A DNA stretch of 64,000 nucleotides from Ignavibacteriales bacterium (lineage in GTDB: Bacteria; Bacteroidota; Ignavibacteria; Ignavibacteriales; Ignavibacteriaceae). Under the pieces are notes generated by a model that made no database searches, was not told the DNA's origin, and saw only the letters and a program-made list of their open reading frames with translations. The translations under genes were made by a program, and so were the position numbers. Every line of letters begins with the position of its first letter. Position 1 is the first letter of the stretch. Below, piece by piece: positions 26,610 to 36,121 of the stretch. Where the stretch lies: NCBI GenBank assembly GCA_016709155.1, contig JADJEI010000001.1:1798001-1862000 (forward strand), given 5' to 3'.

Positions 26610-29267
26610 TTATTTTAACACCATCATTTTTTTAACGGTTGTATTAAAAGCCTCAAGCTTGCAGAAATAAACCCCCGAAGCCAAACCTGCAGCGTCAAAA
26701 TTAACTTCATATAAACCTTTTTCCTGATTTTCATTTACCAAAACTTTTACTTCCTCGCCAAGTATATTTAAAATAGAAAGTTTAACTTGATGATAAGCTA
26801 ATATTTCATAAACAATTTTTGTCGTTGGATTAAAAGGGTTGGGGAAATTGTTATACAAGAAGTCTGTTTTGGGCGGGGTGAAAAAAAATTCCTCCCCCAT
26901 ATTCAAGGAATCAACTTTTACGATGCTTGACCAGATATCTTCACCGGTGTAACTAACAGCAGTTTCGTAAGACAAAATAAAATTATCGTCATAACAATCA
27001 ACGCTGATCGGACGTGATTCGAAAGTATAGTTATCTTCAGGATAATTATACAAATGATAAAACTGGTTCTGGCGATAGTTATCATTTGCATAAAATGCGA
27101 ATGCTTTTGACTCTTCATTAATAGCCAGCAAGGTTTTTTTGTTCTCAAATTTCAGAATGTTGTACTTTAAAAAGGATGAAGTAGAATTTATGGGATCAGT
27201 GAATTTATATATGCCGCCGTCATTGTATCTCCTTACCAAATTGTACTGGTTATAATCTTTTTGAAATAAAATAACTGCATTTAATCCATCATTTTTGCAA
27301 ACAAGGTTTAAATAATATGAATCTAAATAAGAGTAATCAATTGTAAATTGACTTTCAACTAAATCACCATATTTGTTATAAGATTCTCCGTAAATAGCCT
27401 TATCTGTAGTTATAAGCGAATCGTAATAGTATTTCCATGTTAATAATATATTTAAAGAAGTGTCTATCGAAACTTTAATGGGATTAAAGGATATATTGCC
27501 GGGAGTTTGTTTTATCGTTTTGGAAGAAGAAATAAAAGTTAGTTCTGAGTTAATGCGCCTTATTGCTGCATAATCATTATCATACCAGCAGAATAATAAT
27601 TCATCGTTATTATTTATACCAAAAGAAAAATCATCTTCCGGATAGGAGGTGTTAGTTTTTACAAATACATTACTTCCTACTTTTTCTCCCGTTGTACTTA
27701 CACGCTGCAGATAAAAATTTGAAATGTAGCTTTCGTCCTGGCTATTAAAACCAATGACAAAAGTTCCATCTGAAAATGAACCAATAGATTTTTTTATCTC
27801 TAAAGTTTCTGTGTTCGTCCCTTCATTTATCCGGATGTTTCCCCCGATTGGATTGAACAATGGATCATAAACCTGTGCATATAAATCTTTGCCGCCGTTG
27901 CGCTGATCTTCCCAAACTATAATAGATTCTCCTTTGTTATTGAATTTTACTAAAGAGTTTTTTTGATCGGCGTTTGATGTATCATCATTTATTTTTTCAA
28001 ATTCATTTGAGGAATAAAAATTACTTGCAAATTTTTGAAAGCCAAGATCATAATTACCCACGTTCGAATAAACTGCTGCAAGATAAAAAGAATCATTTAC
28101 TACATTGGTTAAACAATGACTGAATGGCAGGATCGGATAATCCGTATTAAAATGAAATATAAAAAAGGAATACTTAAGCTCTCCCAAGATGTTGATCTCT
28201 ACAGAAAGAGCATTTTGGTAATCCCCAAAAACCATATAGAAAGTACTATCCCGATCCGTAGATATATCTATTACTTTCAATCCAGAACTTGTGTATGTAA
28301 TATTAGAAATATTAGAAAATGAATTTGTATTTGAATTGAAAATCCTAAATTTTATTTTACTAAAATTTTCTGATGAAAGTCTTTCGAACCAGGCAATTAA
28401 ATAGTTTCCATTATTTAAAGCTTTTATTTGTAGATCACCAATAAATGAAGTTACACTACCGGCGGTGAAAATAATATTGCTTCCTTCTCTACTGCCATTA
28501 GAATTTATCTTCTGAAGAATTATTTGTATAGAATCGCTTTTTGATGAATTCCAGGCAACATAATAATTACCGCCCCCATCCACATCAATTGAGTTTCGCC
28601 ATTCAAACAAAGGAAATAAAATCGAAGAATCATTAATAATAGTATTATTATATGACAGATTATTTGAGGCACTAACAAACCTCGAATAAATTCTGTAAGA
28701 GGATGTACTGTATGCTACCCAGGTGATTACAAATGATCCATCAGAATTAACAGCAACATCGGGTGAAGAGGCTATACTATTTTCACCCAAATTAATATTG
28801 ATACTTGAACCTATTTTCTGTCCAATGTTGTTAAATCTCTGTACCTCTATATTATAAGCATCCCGAACCCAGGCAATTACAAAATCGCCATTAACATTCG
28901 CATCTATTGCCGGAGTGAATAAGGAAGTTTGGGTGCTATCATTAACCTTAATATTATCTCCGATCCTTTCTTTATTTTGGTTATAGAATTGACAGTAAAT
29001 ACTATAATCATTATGGCGTTGATCAATCCACACAAATGCAAAGTTACCCTCTCCATCAATTGCAGTTCTTATTCCGGACTGATCAGCCCCATATTCGCCC
29101 TCGGAAGAATTAACCCGGAAAGCATCTTTTACAATTACGGCTTCAGATGTATCGCTTAATATTGTGTCCTGCTTGTTCGTCGGTAAACTTTGAGATAAAC
29201 TTACATCTGAAAGCGAAATAATTATAAAGGTAATATTCAGTATGATGATAAAATTTATTTTCCTCAT
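26610..29267 (-). CDS. Type IX-secreted surface protein with C-terminal sorting domain
   Basis: About 885 residues with a signal peptide (MRKINFIIILNITFIIISLS) from the ATG at 29267; a TTG six codons upstream is less likely. Most of the protein is a series of beta-rich repeats with the pattern FAFVWIDQRHNDYSIYCQ / IIVWEDQRNGGKDLYAQ, like low-complexity propeller repeats seen in secreted Bacteroidota proteins. The last 80 residues are a type A sorting domain: NNFPNPFNPTTKI, then LNILGEEVKVLV, then ASGVYFCKLEA and VKKMMVLK. This targets it through the T9SS to the surface. No catalytic motif recognised. The sorting domain has no insertion, unlike three others in the window. Confidence 0.85.
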   Translation of the reverse strand: MRKINFIIILNITFIIISLSDVSLSQSLPTNKQDTILSDTSEAVIVKDAFRVNSSEGEYGADQSGIRTAIDGEGNFAFVWIDQRHNDYSIYCQFYNQNKERIGDNIKVNDSTQTSLFTPAIDANVNGDFVIAWVRDAYNIEVQRFNNIGQKIGSSININLGENSIASSPDVAVNSDGSFVITWVAYSTSSYRIYSRFVSASNNLSYNNTIINDSSILFPLFEWRNSIDVDGGGNYYVAWNSSKSDSIQIILQKINSNGSREGSNIIFTAGSVTSFIGDLQIKALNNGNYLIAWFERLSSENFSKIKFRIFNSNTNSFSNISNITYTSSGLKVIDISTDRDSTFYMVFGDYQNALSVEINILGELKYSFFIFHFNTDYPILPFSHCLTNVVNDSFYLAAVYSNVGNYDLGFQKFASNFYSSNEFEKINDDTSNADQKNSLVKFNNKGESIIVWEDQRNGGKDLYAQVYDPLFNPIGGNIRINEGTNTETLEIKKSIGSFSDGTFVIGFNSQDESYISNFYLQRVSTTGEKVGSNVFVKTNTSYPEDDFSFGINNNDELLFCWYDNDYAAIRRINSELTFISSSKTIKQTPGNISFNPIKVSIDTSLNILLTWKYYYDSLITTDKAIYGESYNKYGDLVESQFTIDYSYLDSYYLNLVCKNDGLNAVILFQKDYNQYNLVRRYNDGGIYKFTDPINSTSSFLKYNILKFENKKTLLAINEESKAFAFYANDNYRQNQFYHLYNYPEDNYTFESRPISVDCYDDNFILSYETAVSYTGEDIWSSIVKVDSLNMGEEFFFTPPKTDFLYNNFPNPFNPTTKIVYEILAYHQVKLSILNILGEEVKVLVNENQEKGLYEVNFDAAGLASGVYFCKLEAFNTTVKKMMVLK

Positions 29268-29297
29268 AATAAATGTCCCTTTCAATTTATGGACAAG

Positions 29298-30395
29298 TTA
29301 AAAATAAAAATTCAATCCCAGACCAACACGGGTAGCAAATTCCGACATCGAAATATCTGTGACATCTGTAATCGTCTGATACTCGCTGACATATCTATAA
29401 TCATAGTTAGAACTTAAAGATGAATATATGAACCTGATGTTTGAAGTTAGTGATAAAGATTCGTTAAAGAAGTACTCGGCGCCAAATCCAAAATTAAAAT
29501 GCCAGGGGGAATTCAATCCCTTGAGGTATTCTTCAATATTATCTTCTGAAGTATAACCCGGATCTACAGGCGGGAAAAAATTTTCAATTTTATCTTCAAC
29601 TATTGAAAATTGTTTGCCGGCACCTGCAAGTACGAACGCACTGACTTTGCCTTTTATAATATCTTTAAAATAATATTTTAAGCCTATGCTGAAATCAAAC
29701 AGTTTTAATCCCATTGTAGATATATTTCCATAACTATATGTAGTGTCTGAATAGCCATTGTGTGTCTCATATCTTGATTCAGCAAACGAAGAAGAGTAAG
29801 ATACATCTAAAGTTACCCGTAAATTTTTTATAAGGAGATAAGTAAGCTGCGCCTCCATATTCGTTTCGTTTCTTGAATTAATATATGTGTATAAATAATC
29901 GTCGGGCTGTACTTTTCGAATAACGGTATAGTAATTCCCCGAATAATACGGCACATACAAAACACCAAAAGACCAGTCATTTTCTATCGGACTTATTTTT
30001 TTATCAAAGACTTCTTCAATTTCAATTACTCTATCCTTCTGATCAGTATTCTTTTCTTTAATCATTGATAATCTTTTTAATTCATCGCTTGCTTGTCTCT
30101 CATTATCTAATCTATCCATCCTTTCAGAAATATAATTTTCTATCTCATTCATATCATTTTTATAACCGCCATCTTTAGAGTAAATATCGCCCATATTCTG
30201 CAAACTAATTTTATCTATTGCAAGAAGAATAACAGACTCGGTCTGTTCATTCATATAAATAAATTCAACCTTCGACTCATTAGCTTTTGTGATAAGGCAG
30301 GGATAACTTCTCCCATCCATTAAAAAGATTGTATCAGGGTAGGGATTTTGTGCATAGACAAAGAAAGGAAGCAATACCAACAATAATGTTTTCAT
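29298..30395 (-). CDS. Probable outer-membrane beta-barrel protein
   Basis: 365 residues with a signal peptide (MKTLLLVLLPFFVYA, cleaved before QNPYP). After a short domain (DTIFLMDGRSYPCLITKANE) and a helical segment, the second half shows alternating beta strands (VTLDVSYSSSFAESRYE, FGFGAEYFFNESLSLTSNI) and ends TRVGLGLNFYF with a terminal Phe, as in OmpW/porin-like barrels. A GAGGAG site precedes the ATG. It is just upstream of the T9SS protein on the same strand (30 bases), so the two may be co-expressed. Function unknown. Confidence 0.7.
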   Translation of the reverse strand: MKTLLLVLLPFFVYAQNPYPDTIFLMDGRSYPCLITKANESKVEFIYMNEQTESVILLAIDKISLQNMGDIYSKDGGYKNDMNEIENYISERMDRLDNERQASDELKRLSMIKEKNTDQKDRVIEIEEVFDKKISPIENDWSFGVLYVPYYSGNYYTVIRKVQPDDYLYTYINSRNETNMEAQLTYLLIKNLRVTLDVSYSSSFAESRYETHNGYSDTTYSYGNISTMGLKLFDFSIGLKYYFKDIIKGKVSAFVLAGAGKQFSIVEDKIENFFPPVDPGYTSEDNIEEYLKGLNSPWHFNFGFGAEYFFNESLSLTSNIRFIYSSLSSNYDYRYVSEYQTITDVTDISMSEFATRVGLGLNFYF

Positions 30396-30752
30396 TAGAG
30401 ACTCCTCTGAAAAGTGTAGAAATGATTTTTTAGAAATAAATAGATTAAAAGAGAAAACAGGCTGCGTGATGAAGTAAAATGAGGAAAGAAATAACCCGGC
30501 GATTTTTTTAACGGAGGCTTAAACCATAACATAGAAACAAACAAAACAAAACTCACATATTCCAAATTACGCCCACAAATAAATTGCCCAATAAATAATT
30601 AAACCCGAAAATATCGCAACTGCCAAAAGTTGTTAATTATTTTCCACTTCAAACTTAGACTTATCATTCTAAAATCCAAAAAGCAAATAATAAAAAATTG
30701 TGGTAGAAATTAATCCCCATTAGACCGAGCCAAAAACATACTCTTTTATTTT

Positions 30753-31039
30753 TTACCCGCCCGCAATAGATGATGAAGATGAAACTCCGGTTAAGTTCAC
30801 ACTTGAGCAGAATTATCCCAATCCTTTTAATCCAACTACAAAAATTCGCTATTCAATTCCATCTGTCATCCTGAGCTTGTCGAAGGATGAGCATGCCTGT
30901 GGCTTTGCCATCGAAGGATGAGCATGCTTGTGGCTTTGCCATCGAAGGGTGAGCATGCCTGTGGCTTTGCCATCGAAGGGTGAGCATGCCTGTGGCTTTG
31001 CCATCGAAGGATGACGCTCTCGTACAACTCAAAGTTTAG
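30753..31039 (+). pseudogene. Remnant of a T9SS sorting domain interrupted by a tandem repeat
   Basis: An open stretch without a start encodes DDEDETPVKFTLEQNYPNPF then NPTTKIRYSIPS, clearly the beginning of a sorting domain. Directly after IRYSIP a block of palindromic repeat DNA begins (30865-31015). Beyond it TLVQLKV and a stop are all that remains of the next strand. The upstream part of the gene is missing, so this is a dead fragment. Confidence 0.7.
30865..31015. repeat. Expanded palindromic repeat: four 31-bp tandem units
   Basis: After a GTCATCCTGAGCTTGTCGAA core, four direct units of exactly 31 bases start at 30891, 30922, 30953 and 30984 (GCATGCCTGTGGCTTTGCCA plus TCGAAGGATGA). They belong to the dispersed family at 1095. 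The 30396-31280 gap otherwise holds only the sorting-domain remnant, a terminator and AT-rich sequence. Confidence 0.9.
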
Positions 31040-31190
31040 TTTTAAATTCAATAGTACGCTGATCAGACTGATTATTTATGATTCATTAAGATCATAAAAA
31101 ATCATGAGCATCATGGCAATGCCATCAGTGAACCATTGTACTGCTGTGTTTTTCTCCCATTCTTAATTAATAATTTTTTACTGTTAATTA

Positions 31191-31226
31191 AAAAGGCGAT
31201 CAGCTTTTTATAACTGACCGCCTTTT
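31191..31226 (-). terminator. Rho-independent terminator
   Basis: AAAAGGCGATCAG (31191-31203) pairs with CTGACCGCCTTTT (31214-31226) with one mismatch; on the minus strand a T-rich tract follows. It lies 55 bases past the stop of the 31281-31904 gene. Confidence 0.8.
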
Positions 31227-31280
31227 AGGTGATTGAACTGTTGTTCATTTTTAACTTAAGTTTTTTTTAGGGGGGTTATT

Positions 31281-31904
31281 TTATCCGACTATTACTATTA
31301 GAGTGGGGGAGACGATACCTATTTCCTGATTCTTAATTACAAGTACATTAAAATACTCGCGTCTTTCAGGAGCGCCATTTAGATTGGCACGTTCATCCAG
31401 ATACCACGGGGTAACAGATGTAGCAATAAGCACAGGATTTGTTTCAGTGCCGCGTTTACAATAGATATTGTAAGCATCAGCTCCCTGCAGCTTGCAATGG
31501 ATTTTTACCTTATTAAGAGGCAAGCTTTGTGCTTTTATAGTAGCCTGCAAATCATTAGGATTAGGCTCAGGATTAGAATTTTCGATACCGAGATCCTCAC
31601 CAATTGCTAATGTGTAATTGGGGCTTGCCTTCATCAAATTCACCATTTTCCTAACACCGCCCGGTTGATTTAATGCGATCGCTCTTTTAGCAATTGCATC
31701 TTGAACACTTGAATGAAAGGATGTTTCGGTTGATTTTTGTGTGGCGTAAGCAGTGCGCATATTCGTTATTGCTGTTAATAATGCTGTCTGCTGTGCCGGA
31801 GAAAGACCCAGCGCTGCTGAGTGTGAGGGCAGCTTCGTTGCGAAGTTTTCTGCCCATGTATCTTGCCCGTCATAAGTAGGGGGCAAGTAAGTTGAGTGTG
31901 ACAT
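31281..31904 (-). CDS. Hypothetical protein (207 aa)
   Basis: Soluble protein without signal peptide. The N-terminal half is helical (LSPAQQTALLTAITNMRTAYATQ), the C-terminal half is beta-rich (KVKIHCKLQGADAYNIYCKRGT ... EYFNVLVIKNQEIG), perhaps a fibronectin-III-like fold. A ribosome site (AAGG) precedes the ATG and a strong terminator follows the stop, so it is a complete single-gene unit. I do not recognise the family. Confidence 0.7.
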   Translation of the reverse strand: MSHSTYLPPTYDGQDTWAENFATKLPSHSAALGLSPAQQTALLTAITNMRTAYATQKSTETSFHSSVQDAIAKRAIALNQPGGVRKMVNLMKASPNYTLAIGEDLGIENSNPEPNPNDLQATIKAQSLPLNKVKIHCKLQGADAYNIYCKRGTETNPVLIATSVTPWYLDERANLNGAPERREYFNVLVIKNQEIGIVSPTLIVIVG

Positions 31905-32114
31905 TTTATAACCTTTTTTTTATTATTAAATTATTTAGTCCCTCAAATTAAATTTCATTGCTAGCATTATGATCTTTAATTGACGAACAATTTAGAAGCA
32001 CCAATAACTGTGCCAAACCAATTTTTAGTAAAATTTAACTCTTAATAAATCTGTATATTACAATATTAGAAATTAATTAGGGTATAAAAACTGATAAAAA
32101 TCGAATAATTTCAA

Positions 32115-32324
32115 AAAATAATACAATTTAATGATCAAGAAATTCAATTAAATACGGCTGAAACCCAAGTAAACACCACTGAAACCCAAGTAAACACCGC
32201 TGAAACTTAAATAAATGCTTCTGAAACTCAAATAAACGTGGCTGAAACCCAAATAAAAGCTGCTGAAACTCAAATAAACGCGGCTGAAACCCAAATAAAT
32301 ATTCATAAAATTGCAATAAATCTA
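32115..32324 (+). pseudogene. Heptad-repeat (coiled-coil) gene remnant, array of 21-bp units
   Basis: About eight or nine direct units of exactly 21 bases (for example GCTGAAACCCAAATAAACGC plus G) encode the heptad AETQINA on the plus strand. The best part runs from 32136 to 32303. The frame continues from before the array to a TAA near 32380 and is broken only by one TAA at 32208-32210, where other units have CAA: a single C-to-T nonsense change. No good start is seen, so I call it a decayed coiled-coil gene. Confidence 0.55.
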
Positions 32325-32386
32325 TTTGCAGCGGGAAAAAACAAAATTATTTCTAAAAAAAACCAGGATTATTTCTTTTAAAAATA

Positions 32387-32563
32387 ATGGCTTGTGCAAA
32401 AATTACCTGTAAATATTTAACTAATAGCAATGCCAAAGCAAAAAAATTAGAAAAATATCTTAACCAACCAACAACCACCACAAACAACCCACCACCACCA
32501 ACCCACCACCACCAACCCACCACCACCAACCCACCACCATCAACCTATAAAATAATCAAATAA
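32387..32563 (+). CDS. Short ORF with Pro/His/Thr-rich repeat tail (doubtful)
   Basis: 58 codons starting MACAKITCKYLTNSNAKAKK and ending in a Pro-Thr-His-Asn-rich tail encoded by four 14-base units (32488-32543). No clear ribosome site. It lies in a decayed region and may not be expressed; it is listed because the frame is open and unusual in composition. Confidence 0.25.
   Translation: MACAKITCKYLTNSNAKAKKLEKYLNQPTTTTNNPPPPTHHHQPTTTNPPPSTYKIIK
32488..32543. repeat. Four direct repeats of 14 bp (CCCACCACCACCAA)
   Basis: Four contiguous units, the last with one change. Because 14 is not a multiple of three, each unit is read in a different frame. Confidence 0.9.
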
Positions 32564-32577
32564 GTTTTAAGAATTAT

Positions 32578-32721
32578 TTGACATTGGCAAAAGCAGTTAA
32601 TAAATTAAACCAAACAAATGAGGATGTTTTTGTGGAATTGGAAAATAGTATAGAAAATTTAGGTAAACTTGTTTTGAAGACAAGAACGGGAGTAAAAAGT
32701 CCTCTTGATAACATTCTCTAA
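32578..32721 (+). pseudogene. Short gene fragment upstream of the TIR gene
   Basis: A 47-codon open frame (TTG start or none) encodes LAKAVNKLNQTNEDVFVELE and KTRTGVKSPLDNIL. It reads like the C-terminal end of a normal soluble protein. It has no convincing start and overlaps nothing. Probably a remnant. Confidence 0.3.
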
Positions 32722-32857
32722 ATATGGAATGATATCCTGCAAAAAGATTAGAAAACAGAATGAAAATTAAATTTTTAACGGTAGATAACATTCCCCCCGT
32801 CGGAATGTTATTAAGCAATTAGGCGGGTTAAGTAAGAATTATATAGCCAGAGGTATT

Positions 32858-34812
32858 ATGGAAACAATTAAAGCATTTATCGGTCATAGTTTTGATGATA
32901 GTGACAAAACAATCGTTACAAAATTTCTTGAAATATTTAATACTATAAGAGATCTGAATATATCTTTCAGTTGGGATCATGCAGAAAAAGCTGAAGTTGA
33001 TATTTTATCAAATAAAGTGTTGCAAAAGATGAAAGAGGCTAACACATTTATTGGTATATGTACTAAAAAAGAAAGAGTGATAAAGAATTTGCAGCTGAAG
33101 AAGTCTATTTTTAATCAGAACCATTTTCATTTAAAAAATGAAGACTATGAGTGGAAAACATCTGATTGGATAATACAAGAAATTGGTTGTGCTTTTGGTC
33201 GAGAAATGAAAATAATATTATTAGTTGAAACTGGTTTACGGCAACCTGGTGGTCTACAAGGTAATTTAGAATACATCGAATTTGAGAGAGAAAATCCTGA
33301 AAAGGTGTTCAAGAAAATTTTGGAAATGATACAAAATTTATTACCCAAAGTAGATAAAGAAATAGTTACTGTTTCTGATAAAAAGGAACAGCCATTAGTT
33401 ATGAAGGAAACAGAATCCATTGAAGAATCGAAAGAAAAATATCAAATAGAAATAAAAAATGATTGGAGTAAAGATGAATTTTTGAAAGGTTTGATCGGTA
33501 CAATATTACTCAAGGATGACGATAGAGTAAAAGAAATAATTGAAAAATATACTATCAAATATTGTCAAGATAATAGAGAAGACATGCAAGTTTTTAAAGC
33601 TAAATCACTTTATTATTATTATGTCTTGGGGAACAAAAAAGATAGTTTAGAAGAAATGAAACAGATACTTAAAGAATATCCAAATAGTCATGAAATTAAT
33701 GAAATGATTGGAGAAATATATCAAAGATGTGAACAATATGATTTTGCTTACAATCATTTTTATGCAGCCTATCAAAATTGTGAAGAAACTAAAAAAAAGA
33801 TTAAAAATTTATCTTCAGCAATAATAAGTTATCAGAAAAGTGAAAAAAAAGATTATAAAGATTTTGTTGCAACTTTGCTTTCTCTAGATGAAAATGGAAC
33901 ATTTAGAGAAATATTCTATAGCACTATTTCTCAACTTGCTAAGTTGCAAAAGGATGATTATTTGTATTTTCTTATTCTGGAAGCCGCTTTAAATGATTTT
34001 CCATTAAATAGCACTTTTAGATTTGATCTTGCTTATAGATATTCTGAAGTAAATAATAATGAAATGGCATACTATCATTATAATTTTCTCACAAAACATT
34101 TTGATGAAGGATCATCTTATTGGAATAATTATGGCGTAACTGCTTCTCAGTTAAAGTTTCCTAATAAGGCAATCAGTGCCTACCGTAAATCAGAAGAACT
34201 TGGCGAGACTCTGGCTATGAGCAATATTGCCTACAAATTTATAACAGAAGGTTTTTTTTCTGAAGCCGAACTAATCTGTAGAAAAGCATTAGAAATTAAA
34301 AATTATGACAAACATGTTCTTAGTGCTTTATCACAAATTGAAACTAACAAAACAAATGAAATTGAAAAAGAGAACAAATTGCTTGAAAATGCTAGATTAA
34401 AAAGAATTAATATGTTACAAATATCAAAAGGATTATTACTAAAACAAGTTAAAGAAATTAATAAATATTATCAGCATCCAGATTGCATATTAGATGTTAT
34501 TATAAGGAACGATAGTATAAAATTTAGTGGTACTTATAGTCAAAAAGATCTAATTTCCACTTTAATTTTTCAGAATACTAATCCAAGTATTAATTGGAAA
34601 TTATATACGAATATAAAATTGAAATTGAGGGGACCATATTTTGCCATTTAATTGATGGTAAGTATTCAAACAGCAAATCCGATGTAAAATCAGAAGACAA
34701 AGTTAAAAATATGAAAGATGTAATAATGGTCATTAGTTCAGATATGAAAATAATTGAAGTATTTGAAAAATATAAATATGAAAAATTATTTGAATTGATT
34801 CTTAAAGAATAA
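32858..34812 (+). CDS. TIR-like domain protein with TPR repeats (frameshifted near its end)
   Basis: The first frame (32858-34651) begins KAFIGHSFDDSDKTIVTKFL and continues with DWIIQEIGCAFGREMKIILLVE, the pattern of TIR_2-type domains: a first strand ending in HS, then a W..xE helix followed by a strand. Residues about 205-480 are TPR-like helical repeats. An AGAGG ribosome site precedes the ATG. The frame then ends in an unlikely tail, while the +1-shifted frame continues from about 34594 to 34812 with IIYEYKIEIEGTIFCHLIDG, so I infer one indel at about 34590-34600. TIR-TPR proteins are often antiphage or NAD-cleaving effectors; that role here is inference from family only. AT-rich, decayed surroundings suggest acquired DNA. 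Confidence 0.65.
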
Positions 34813-34978
34813 TTATGGCAATATAACCAGACTGTCGAAAAAGTATAGAATCGGTAGTTAAAAGATTGCAATGGTTCGAAAGTTTAAATAATTTCCTGAA
34901 GTCAAAATTGTAAATAATTATTAGCGTTCGTTTTCAAAGCTAGATTGCAGTTATGGGCGGCGGCTTAAAAACAACTAC

Positions 34979-35325
34979 GTTAGCCCGCAAATTGTATACT
35001 AAAAGGTTATAAAGTTGATAAGTCAAAAGAAAATAGATGACATCGAAACCCAGATTAATCAAAATGGATATTGGGAGATGAAGAATGAATGGCGAATATC
35101 AACTGTAACAGTGATGCGAATTGAACAAATAAAAACGAATAACATAATTTAATTACAAAGTATCCGTAAAATGTGATCAGGAATTTATTTGCATTTGCCC
35201 TGTCTTATCGCGTGCAATCGAGTTTTTAGAATTGTATGAAGATTTAATCCAAAAGATTTGGGCTTCAAATGGTTGGCCATCGTGGTCAACAAAAAAACAA
35301 TTATAATTTGGGTTTGCGGGCTAAC
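34979..35325. repeat. 347-bp segment bounded by 13-bp inverted repeats (possible cassette)
   Basis: GTTAGCCCGCAAA at 34979-34991 is the exact reverse complement of TTTGCGGGCTAAC at 35313-35325. Between them lies one small, broken ORF. The layout resembles an integron gene cassette with GTTRRRY/RYYYAAC-like ends, but one core base differs from consensus at each end. Apart from this segment, the 34813-35581 gap shows only short AT-rich open frames. Confidence 0.45.
35015..35306 (+). pseudogene. Small cassette-like ORF, frameshifted
   Basis: A TTG start with an AAAAGG site opens a frame encoding SQKKIDDIETQINQNGYWEM and RISTVTVMRIEQIKTNN, which stops at about 35153. The shifted frame continues as NYKVSVKCDQEFICICPVLS then RAIEFLELYEDLIQK and GWPSWSTKKQL to a TAA at 35304-35306. 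Together they would make one protein of about 95 residues. Family not recognised. Confidence 0.35.
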
Positions 35326-35581
35326 CCGTGGCTATTGACGACCAATAGATAGTGAATACAAAAGAAAAAAGATTATTTGATGTTTGGTATTTTGGGAAAG
35401 AGCATAAAAATCCAATGCTCAAAAAGAGTTATTAAAAAAAAGAAAATGGAAATCTTTCTTCACTAAAGGCGGGGTTAAAAAAATAATTTATTCAGTGGTA
35501 TTGCCATCAGAAGTCTATTAAAATTACTTTCATTCCTGATCAACTAATTTCTTTACATTACAAATCATTTCTTCGGTTTAT

Positions 35582-36097
35582 ATGCAGCACACAATTATTG
35601 AAATAAAAGCGCGATCAGATAATCATTCTGAAATCAGAAAAATATTAAAGGACAATCATGCTGATTTTATTGGTACGGATCATCAGATTGATACTTATTT
35701 CAAAGTGAACTCCGGAAGACTTAAACTCAGGGAGGGTGAAATAGAAAATCATTTGATCCATTATCAAAGAGAAAACAAATCCGGTCCGAAAGAATCTGAT
35801 GTAACTCTGTTTAACTCAAATCCCAAATCTTCTTTAAAAGAAATTTTGACTAATGCTTTAGGTATACTTACTGTTGTAGATAAAACAAGAGAAATTTATT
35901 TTATTGATAATGTGAAATTTCATTTAGACAGCGTAAAAGATTTAGGAACTTTTGTCGAAATTGAAGCTATCAATAAAGAAGGAACTATTGAGAAAGATAA
36001 ACTTTTTGAACAGTGTAAATTTTATCTTGATCTTTTTAAAATTGCCGAAGATGAATTGATAAAAGTTTCTTATAGCGATATGTTAATTCAAAAGTAA
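35582..36097 (+). CDS. CYTH-domain protein (CyaB / class IV adenylate cyclase-like)
   Basis: 171-residue soluble protein. It begins TIIEIKARSDNHSEIRKIL, then QIDTYFKVNSGRLKLREGE, then YQRENKSGPKESD and a late FVEIEAI. These are the paired acidic and basic strands of the CYTH tunnel fold that binds triphosphates. Such proteins are annotated as class IV adenylate cyclases or thiamine/inorganic triphosphatases; the actual activity cannot be decided here. The N-terminal E-x-K-x-R variant is typical of the CyaB-like group. It starts a plus-strand group with two small downstream genes. Confidence 0.82.
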   Translation: MQHTIIEIKARSDNHSEIRKILKDNHADFIGTDHQIDTYFKVNSGRLKLREGEIENHLIHYQRENKSGPKESDVTLFNSNPKSSLKEILTNALGILTVVDKTREIYFIDNVKFHLDSVKDLGTFVEIEAINKEGTIEKDKLFEQCKFYLDLFKIAEDELIKVSYSDMLIQK

Positions 36098-36121
36098 TTT
36101 TTTTCATAAAGGATAATCAAA

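Noticed and set aside
30866..31051. 61-codon minus-strand frame (HRHAHPS repeats)
   Set aside because: It simply translates the expanded 31-bp palindromic repeat; there is no start signal or protein-like composition.
32128..32316. 62-codon minus-strand frame with FQPRLFEFQ-type repeats
   Set aside because: It is opposite the 21-bp heptad array; the plus-strand AETQINA reading fits a coiled coil much better.
32597..32818. 73-codon minus-strand frame upstream of the TIR gene
   Set aside because: It is antisense to a more protein-like plus-strand fragment and has no start signal.
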